Assembly (NCBI GenBank): GCA_003554025.1
Contig: PWFC01000013.1
Location: 1 to 64,000 of the forward strand
DNA from: Mollicutes bacterium
GTDB lineage: Bacteria > Bacillota_I > Bacilli_A > Izemoplasmatales > Izemoplasmataceae
DNA length: 64,000 nt
Direction of reading: 5' to 3'
This document shows positions 59,028 to 64,000 of the stretch, piece by piece (the first letter of the stretch is position 1; every line of letters begins with the position of its first letter). The notes beneath the pieces are model-generated. The model ran no database searches, had not been told where the DNA came from, and worked only from the letters and a program-made list of their open reading frames with translations. A program made the translations under genes and the position numbers.

Positions 59028-61082
59028 ATGGATAAACTGGTCATCGTCGAATCGCCGAGCAAGTCCAAAACGATCAAGCAATACCTTGGAAAAGATTTTG
59101 AGGTGCTTTCGTCTAAAGGGCACATTCGGGACCTAGCCATATCAGGAACCGGCGGCCTCGGCCTCGACATCGAAAACAATTTCAAGCCTCGATACACCGT
59201 GCTTGAAGACAAACAAAAAACCATTGATTCCTTGAAAAAGGCCGCCGATAAAGCCAACGCGGTCTTTTTGGCAACCGACCCCGACAGAGAAGGCGAAGCC
59301 ATTAGCTGGCATTTGAAGGAAGTCTTAGAACTAGACAAAAAGAAAAAGCCCACTCATCGTGTCATTTTCAACGAAGTGACCAAGGATGCGATTCAAAACG
59401 CTTTTGATAACACGCGGGACATCGATTTGCATTTGGTGTCTTCCCAAGAAACCCGTAGAATTTTGGACCGCATCATCGGGTTCAAGTTGAGCAAGCTTTT
59501 GCAAAGCAAGATCAAGTCCAAATCCGCTGGGAGAGTTCAAAGCGCGGCTTTGAAAATGATTGTCGATCGAGAGAGAGAAATCGAAGCGTTTACTCCGGAA
59601 GAGTATTGGAAAATCACCGCGTACTTTGACGAATTCGAAGCCGAACTCAGCAAAATCAAGAAGCGTAAACCATCGTTAAAAAACGAAGCGTCCGCCGACA
59701 AGCTGCTTCAAAGTTTGAACGACACCTTCCGCATCAAATCCATCAAAGAAAAAGAGCGCCGTAGAGCGCCGAAAGCTCCTTTCACCACATCGTCGTTGCA
59801 ACAAGAAGCTTCCACGCGCTTGAACATGAGCGGGCAAAGGACGATGATGACGGCGCAAAAACTTTATGAAGGCATCGACTTACAAAACGAAACCGTCGGT
59901 CTCATCACTTATATGCGTACCGATTCGACGCGACTTTCCGATTCCTTCATCACGCCCGCCAAAAAGCACATCCGCAATCAATACGGAGAAGACTACGTAG
60001 GCCGTTATCGCAAAGGCCAGACCAAAGAGGGGGCGCAAGACGCTCACGAGGCCATCCGTCCGACGAGCGTTCGAAACCACCCCAATAAGGTCAAGCCTTA
60101 TCTGAAAGACGACGAATACCGTCTTTACAAAATGATTTACGCAAGAGCGATTGCCGCGCTCATGCAACCTGCAAAGCTCAAAAACACCACGATGATATTG
60201 GAAAACGCCGACGCCGAGTTCAAAGCCAAGGCCCAAGAAATGCTTTTCGATGGCTACTTGAAAGTGTATGGAGCCTATCAAAGCGTTGAAACGAGCAACT
60301 TACCAAACGAACAAGAAGGCGCTGAATTATCGGCCGAAAAAGTTGAGAAAAGCCAACATTTCACATCGCCTCCGGCGCGCTTTACCGAAGCGAAGCTGAT
60401 CAAAGAGATGGAAGAAAAGGGCATCGGTCGGCCCAGTACCTATTCGCAAACCGTTTCGACACTAAAAAAGCGTCGTTATGTGCGCACAAAGGAAAAGAAA
60501 TTCATTCCAACCGACCAAGGTCGATTGACCATTGAAAAACTCGAGCACTATTTTTCGCGAATCATCAGCGTCGATTACACTGCGCAAATGGAAGACGTGC
60601 TAGACGACATCGCCAACGAGGACATGGACCATCTTGCGATTGTCGCGGATTTCTACCACCGCTTTATGCCTCTGGTTGAAAAAGCGAACAAGGAAATGGA
60701 AAAAGCCGCGCCCAAGCTCACCGGAGAAAAATGTCCCAAATGCGGACGGGACATGGTGTATCGTACGAGTCGATACGGCACCTTTGAAGCGTGCAGCGGC
60801 TATCCCGATTGCAAATACATCAAGTCCGACAAGAAACAAGAACCCAAGAAAACCGGATTGACTTGTCCGAAGTGCAAAAAAGGCGAAATCGTCGAACGGC
60901 AAGCAAAGCGCGGCCGCAACAAAGGCAATACGTTTTACGCTTGCGACAACTTCCCGAAATGCAAAAACATTCTTCGTGGCAAGCCCACCGGCGAGGCTTG
61001 CGACAACTGCGACGATCTCATGGTAGAGCTTAAAGACGGCACCATCGCGTGCAACGACAAAAAGTGCGCGGAAAACAAATGA
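59028..61082 (+). CDS. topA: DNA topoisomerase I
   Basis: 684 residues from the ATG at 59028 after AGGAG; an in-frame GTG three codons earlier overlaps that site. The Toprim domain has LVIVESPSKSKTIKQYLG and ATDPDREGEAISWHL; the active tyrosine is in GLITYMRTDSTRLS. Three C-terminal zinc modules follow (CPKCGRDM, CPKCKKGE and ACDNCDDL with partner cysteines). It relaxes negative supercoils. In Bacillus topA follows dprA; dprA is absent here. Confidence 0.97.
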   Translation: MDKLVIVESPSKSKTIKQYLGKDFEVLSSKGHIRDLAISGTGGLGLDIENNFKPRYTVLEDKQKTIDSLKKAADKANAVFLATDPDREGEAISWHLKEVLELDKKKKPTHRVIFNEVTKDAIQNAFDNTRDIDLHLVSSQETRRILDRIIGFKLSKLLQSKIKSKSAGRVQSAALKMIVDREREIEAFTPEEYWKITAYFDEFEAELSKIKKRKPSLKNEASADKLLQSLNDTFRIKSIKEKERRRAPKAPFTTSSLQQEASTRLNMSGQRTMMTAQKLYEGIDLQNETVGLITYMRTDSTRLSDSFITPAKKHIRNQYGEDYVGRYRKGQTKEGAQDAHEAIRPTSVRNHPNKVKPYLKDDEYRLYKMIYARAIAALMQPAKLKNTTMILENADAEFKAKAQEMLFDGYLKVYGAYQSVETSNLPNEQEGAELSAEKVEKSQHFTSPPARFTEAKLIKEMEEKGIGRPSTYSQTVSTLKKRRYVRTKEKKFIPTDQGRLTIEKLEHYFSRIISVDYTAQMEDVLDDIANEDMDHLAIVADFYHRFMPLVEKANKEMEKAAPKLTGEKCPKCGRDMVYRTSRYGTFEACSGYPDCKYIKSDKKQEPKKTGLTCPKCKKGEIVERQAKRGRNKGNTFYACDNFPKCKNILRGKPTGEACDNCDDLMVELKDGTIACNDKKCAENK

Positions 61083-61088
61083 TTGTAT

Positions 61089-61125
61089 GAAAACGCTTCG
61101 TAAAAAAAAGCGTTTTCTTTATTTA
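61089..61125 (+). terminator. Terminator of topA
   Basis: GAAAACGCTT / AAGCGTTTTC stem (10 bp) with an A-rich loop of nine bases, followed by TTTATTT. Starts 7 bases after topA. Confidence 0.88.
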
Positions 61126-61211
61126 GAAAGCTTTGCAAAGTGCAAGCTTATTTTCCGTAAAACCGCCCAATTTAGAGGAAAAACGTTGATAAATGGCTCT
61201 GCCGGCATTTC

Positions 61212-61240
61212 TTGACAAGCCATTGGTATTGTGGTATTAT
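61212..61240 (+). promoter_or_regulatory. Promoter of the structured RNA before ftsY
   Basis: TTGACA at 61212-61217, exactly 17 bp, TATTAT at 61235-61240. The predicted start, 61247, is the first base of a GNRA-capped hairpin. Confidence 0.87.
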
Positions 61241-61246
61241 TTACAT

Positions 61247-61359
61247 GCAATCGAAAGGTTGCACTTATCCCTTACATAGCATGGTGAATACTTGCTATTC
61301 ACACATCCCCTTCCTTAATCCGCCGCAAGGCGGATTTCCCTTTTATAAGGGGTTTTTTT
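61247..61359 (+). ncRNA. Unassigned structured RNA or leader between topA and ftsY
   Basis: About 113 bases in the 338-base gap between topA and ftsY. It has hairpin 1 GCAATC-GAAA-GGTTGC (61247-61262), hairpin 2 GTGAATA-CTTGC-TATTCAC (61284-61302), hairpin 3 AATCCGCC-GCAA-GGCGGATT (61317-61336), and a terminator CCCTT-TTAT-AAGGG with seven T (61338-61359). Hairpins 1 and 3 carry GNRA loops. CCCCTT at 61307-61312 could instead pair with AAGGGG of the terminator, a switch-like arrangement. It lacks the SRP RNA core, and I do not match it to any family I know. Confidence 0.72.
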
Positions 61360-61380
61360 ATTTGGTTATAGGGCGATTTG

Positions 61381-61389
61381 TGTTATAAT
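61381..61389 (+). promoter_or_regulatory. Extended -10 promoter of ftsY
   Basis: TG-T-TATAAT at 61381-61389 with only a weak -35 (TTGGTT at 61362). It sits after the terminator of the structured RNA and 32 bases before the ftsY start. Confidence 0.6.
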
Positions 61390-61420
61390 ACCTTTGATTT
61401 ACGAAAGGTTGGTGAGGCGA

Positions 61421-62386
61421 GTGGGATTCATCAAAAACCTGTTTCAATCCAAAAAACAAAAACAACGTGCGCAAAAATATAGAATCGGTATGGAAAAGAC
61501 ACGCGAGAACGTTTTTAATCGTCTTGACGAACTGCTAAAGAGCGGCGCCCCCATCACCGAAGAGCTATTTGAGGACATAGAGGAACTGTTCATCACGGCG
61601 GATATGGGCGTCGACGTCGTTTTGTCCTTGGTCGAACATTTGAGGAACAGCGTTCGCGTACAAGACATCCAAGACGCCCATGAACTAAGGGAAATCATCG
61701 TTGAGGAAATGTTCAAACGCTATGTCAAAGACGAAATTGTCGACACGAACCTTAAGTTGAGCGACGGGCTCTCTGTGTTGTTGTTCGTTGGCGTAAACGG
61801 CGTCGGCAAAACGACAACCATCGGCAAGGTTGCGCACCTTTTGCAAAAGAAAGGCAAAAAAGTCATGATGGTTGCAGGCGACACCTTTCGTGCCGGCGGC
61901 ATCAATCAATTGAAAATATGGAGTGAACGAACTGGAAGCGAATTTTTTGAAAAACCCAAGGGCAGCGATCCTTCAAGCGTGATGTATGACGCCATCGCCT
62001 ATGCGAAACAGCACGACATCGACGTCTTGTTATGCGATACGGCCGGACGGCTCCAAAACAAAAAGCACCTGATGGAAGAACTTGGAAAAATACATCGCGT
62101 CATCGGCAGAGAGATTGAGGGCGCCCCTCAAGAAACGTTGCTTGTGTTGGACGCAACAACCGGTCAAAACGGTCTTTCCCAAGCGAAAATCTTCAACGAA
62201 GTCACACACTTGACAGGCGTAATTTTGGCCAAATTGGACGGAACCGCGAAGGGCGGAATCGCTCTTGCGATTCGCGAAACCATCGGCGTTCCCGTCAAAA
62301 TGGTGGGCTTGGGTGAAAAAGCGGAAGATTTGGAATATTTTGACATCGAAGAATACATCTACGGACTATTTTCGGATGTGATTTAG
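61421..62386 (+). CDS. ftsY: Signal recognition particle receptor FtsY
   Basis: 321 residues from a GTG after GAGG at 61411-61414. A short basic N-terminus replaces the long acidic A domain of E. coli, as in Bacillota. The NG domain shows GVNGVGKTTTIGKVAHLLQ, VAGDTFRAGGINQLKIWSE (with a G where AA is usual in DTFRAAA), LCDTAGRLQNK and AKLDGTAKGG. FtsY guides ribosome-SRP complexes to SecY. ylxM follows with no gap and ffh after it, so both SRP GTPases share one operon. Confidence 0.96.
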   Translation: MGFIKNLFQSKKQKQRAQKYRIGMEKTRENVFNRLDELLKSGAPITEELFEDIEELFITADMGVDVVLSLVEHLRNSVRVQDIQDAHELREIIVEEMFKRYVKDEIVDTNLKLSDGLSVLLFVGVNGVGKTTTIGKVAHLLQKKGKKVMMVAGDTFRAGGINQLKIWSERTGSEFFEKPKGSDPSSVMYDAIAYAKQHDIDVLLCDTAGRLQNKKHLMEELGKIHRVIGREIEGAPQETLLVLDATTGQNGLSQAKIFNEVTHLTGVILAKLDGTAKGGIALAIRETIGVPVKMVGLGEKAEDLEYFDIEEYIYGLFSDVI

Positions 62387-62710
62387 ATGGATGGACTGGA
62401 AAAACACCTTGAAATCGACGCGTTGCTCTTTTATTATGAACCGCTATTGACTGAAAAACAGACGCAAATCATGCGTTATTATTACCGTGACAATTATTCG
62501 CTTTCCGAAATCGCCGATTTGGTCGACACTTCACGAAACGCCGTGCACGATCACATCAAAAAAACCGAGACCAAATTATACGATTACGAACACAAACTAG
62601 GTCTTCACAAAAAAGCGGAGAAACGACAAAAACTGCTTGAACAATTAAAGGCGGAAGCCAATTCCGAGCGCTTGCAAGCGCTGATTGATAAACTCGAAGA
62701 GGTGGATTAA
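62387..62710 (+). CDS. ylxM: YlxM family DNA-binding protein (UPF0122)
   Basis: 107 residues, starting directly after the ftsY stop. The helix-turn-helix lies in LTEKQTQIMRYYYRDNYSLSEIADLVDTSRNAVHDHIKKTE, similar to sigma region 4, and the C-terminus is a charged coiled helix (KKAEKRQKLLEQLKAEANSE). It is found beside ffh in most Bacillota and modulates SRP in streptococci. ffh begins on the next base after its stop. Confidence 0.93.
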   Translation: MDGLEKHLEIDALLFYYEPLLTEKQTQIMRYYYRDNYSLSEIADLVDTSRNAVHDHIKKTETKLYDYEHKLGLHKKAEKRQKLLEQLKAEANSERLQALIDKLEEVD

Positions 62711-64000
62711 ATGGCATTCGACCAACTATCCGACCGATTGCAGATGGCGATGCGCCGCATCCGCGGCAAAGCGCGCCTCACCGAAAAAGACATCGAAGAG
62801 ATGATGCGCGAAGTGCGCCTGAGCCTTCTTGAGGCTGACGTCAACTTCAAAGTCGTCAAATCGTTCACCAAAGACGTCAAAGAAAAAGCTTTGGGCGATA
62901 AGATTTTGAAAGGGCTCAACCCCGCTCAACAAGTCGTAAAGGTGGTTCACGAAGAGTTGACGGACCTCTTAGGCGGTGCAACGAGCGTCTTCTCTTTGGA
63001 TAAAGGGAAGACCACCAGCATCATGCTCGCCGGCCTTCAAGGCAGCGGGAAAACGACGACCGCCGGAAAGCTTGCCCACTACATTCAGAAGCATTATGGC
63101 GCAAAACCGCTTTTGGTCGCACTCGACGTATATCGTCCCGCCGCGGTCGAACAGCTTGTGACCCTAGGCGAACAGTTGGGCATGGATGTTTTTGAAAAAG
63201 GCGTTGAAACCCCGTTGCAAGACATCATCGACGGTGCGTTGGCGCATGCCGAGGAACACGGGCATGACGTCTTGATTTTCGATACGGCTGGGCGACTGCA
63301 CATTGATGAAAAAATGATGGATGAGTTGCGAACGGTCAAAGCGCACCTGCGACCGGATGAAATCTATCTAGTTCTCGATGCGATGACCGGGCAAGACGCA
63401 GTCAGCGTCGCAGACCATTTCCATCAATCCCTTTCGATCACCGGTAGCATCATCACCAAGCTTGACGGCGACACCCGAGGCGGCGCCGCATTGTCGCTGA
63501 AAAAAGTCGCCGACGTGCCCATTAAATTTATGGGGCTTGGCGAAAGGCTTGAAGATCTCGAAGTTTTCCATCCGGAGCGCATGGCGGGAAGAATTCTCGG
63601 CATGGGCGACGTCATGACGCTTGTCGACAAAGTCAGCGAGAACGTCGACGAAGACGATATGATGAGCATGATGGAAAAGATGATGGAAGGAAAATTCAAT
63701 TTCAACGATTATTTGAAACAGTTGAAAATGGTCAAAAGAATGGGTTCTTTGTCGGGCCTTATGAAATTGATTCCCGGCATGAACAAAATGACAAAGAACA
63801 TGAACGTTGACGACAAGCAAATCGTCTATATTGAAACGTTGATCAACTCCATGACCAAGCACGAGCGAAAAAAACCCGAACTCATAAAAAACAGCGGTTC
63901 TCGCCGCCGTCGCATTGCCGAAGGTTCAGGACGAAGCGTCGCGGAAGTGAATCGTCTCATACAGACTTTGGACCAGCAAAAGCAAACCATGCAGCGTATG
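62711..64000 (+). CDS. ffh: Signal recognition particle GTPase Ffh, cut at the window end
   Basis: 430 codons are open to the last base; Ffh usually has about 450, so only the tail is missing. The N domain starts MAFDQLSDRLQMAMRRIRGK; the G domain shows LAGLQGSGKTTTAGKLA, DVYRPAAVEQL, FDTAGRLHIDEKMM and TKLDGDTRGGAAL; the methionine-rich M domain begins after DDMMSMMEKMMEG and binds SRP RNA (SGSRRRRIAEGSGRS) and signal peptides. It forms the SRP with 4.5S RNA, whose gene I did not find in the window. Confidence 0.97.
   Translation, partial: MAFDQLSDRLQMAMRRIRGKARLTEKDIEEMMREVRLSLLEADVNFKVVKSFTKDVKEKALGDKILKGLNPAQQVVKVVHEELTDLLGGATSVFSLDKGKTTSIMLAGLQGSGKTTTAGKLAHYIQKHYGAKPLLVALDVYRPAAVEQLVTLGEQLGMDVFEKGVETPLQDIIDGALAHAEEHGHDVLIFDTAGRLHIDEKMMDELRTVKAHLRPDEIYLVLDAMTGQDAVSVADHFHQSLSITGSIITKLDGDTRGGAALSLKKVADVPIKFMGLGERLEDLEVFHPERMAGRILGMGDVMTLVDKVSENVDEDDMMSMMEKMMEGKFNFNDYLKQLKMVKRMGSLSGLMKLIPGMNKMTKNMNVDDKQIVYIETLINSMTKHERKKPELIKNSGSRRRRIAEGSGRSVAEVNRLIQTLDQQKQTMQRM

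Noticed and set aside
61247-61359. SRP RNA (4.5S/scRNA), considered because ftsY and ffh follow
   Set aside because: The conserved domain IV with GGUCAG and GGAAGCAG-type strands around the tetraloop is absent, and the fold is three separate hairpins, not one long rod.

Overview
The window is a dense bacterial housekeeping region of about 64 kb. I recognise 69 protein genes (68 complete or cut only at the left edge, plus ffh cut at the right edge), almost all on the + strand and packed into operons. Gene order is that of the Bacillota core: the spc/alpha ribosomal operon, ecfA1-ecfA2-ecfT-truA, tmk-holB-ricT-trmN6-rsmI-metG, cysS-mrnC-rlmB-sigma-rpmG-secE-nusG-rplKAJL-rsmC-like-rpoBC, the str operon, rpsF-ssb-rpsR, and ftsY-ylxM-ffh. 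UGA is used as a stop throughout (truA, rlmB, cysS, tatD) and tryptophan is UGG, so the code is 11. A GdpP-like protein fused to ribosomal protein L9 points, from memory of family annotation, to the Acholeplasma side of the Mollicutes or relatives such as Izemoplasmatales. By eye G+C is near 45-50 percent. A lineage below Bacillota/Mollicutes-like is inference.

Layout. 1-10620: rpsC end to rplQ with secY, adk, map, infA and rpoA, closed by a terminator. 10656-14360: ECF energy module and truA, which carries an unusual N-terminal domain. 14370-15966 (minus): a metal-type ABC permease and ATPase behind a promoter with a palindrome. 16103-22093: tmk to metG. 22118-26790: rplM-rpsI, gltX, a cold-shock gene, cysS-mrnC. 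26843-40120: rlmB, a sigma-H-like factor, rpmG-secE-nusG, the L11/L1/L10/L12 genes with several RNA control elements, a methyltransferase, rpoB and rpoC. 40141-44596: rpsL, rpsG, fusA, tuf. 44661-51064: tatD, a lipoprotein HtrA protease, a nitroreductase, ychF, a small membrane protein, cinA and a hydrolase. 51068-52210: rpsF-ssb-rpsR. 52216-52979 (minus): a YhhQ-type queuosine-precursor transporter behind a preQ1-I riboswitch. 53063-64000: gdpP-rplI fusion, dnaB, prfA-prmC, topA, a structured non-coding element, then ftsY, ylxM and ffh.

How it works together. Most genes build or run the translation machine: ribosomal proteins, IF1, EF-G, EF-Tu, RF1, three tRNA synthetases, rRNA/tRNA/release-factor methyltransferases, and protein export through SecY/SecE and SRP (Ffh/FtsY). 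The clearest regulation is in RNA: two L1-type operators, an L10-L12 attenuator with a visible terminator/antiterminator switch, a probable S6:S18 leader, a preQ1 riboswitch, and an unassigned three-hairpin element between topA and ftsY. The two observations most worth following are that unassigned RNA and the gdpP-rplI fusion, which keeps a strong internal ribosome binding site exactly at the start of L9. I saw no tRNA or rRNA genes, insertion sequences, phage genes or CRISPR arrays.
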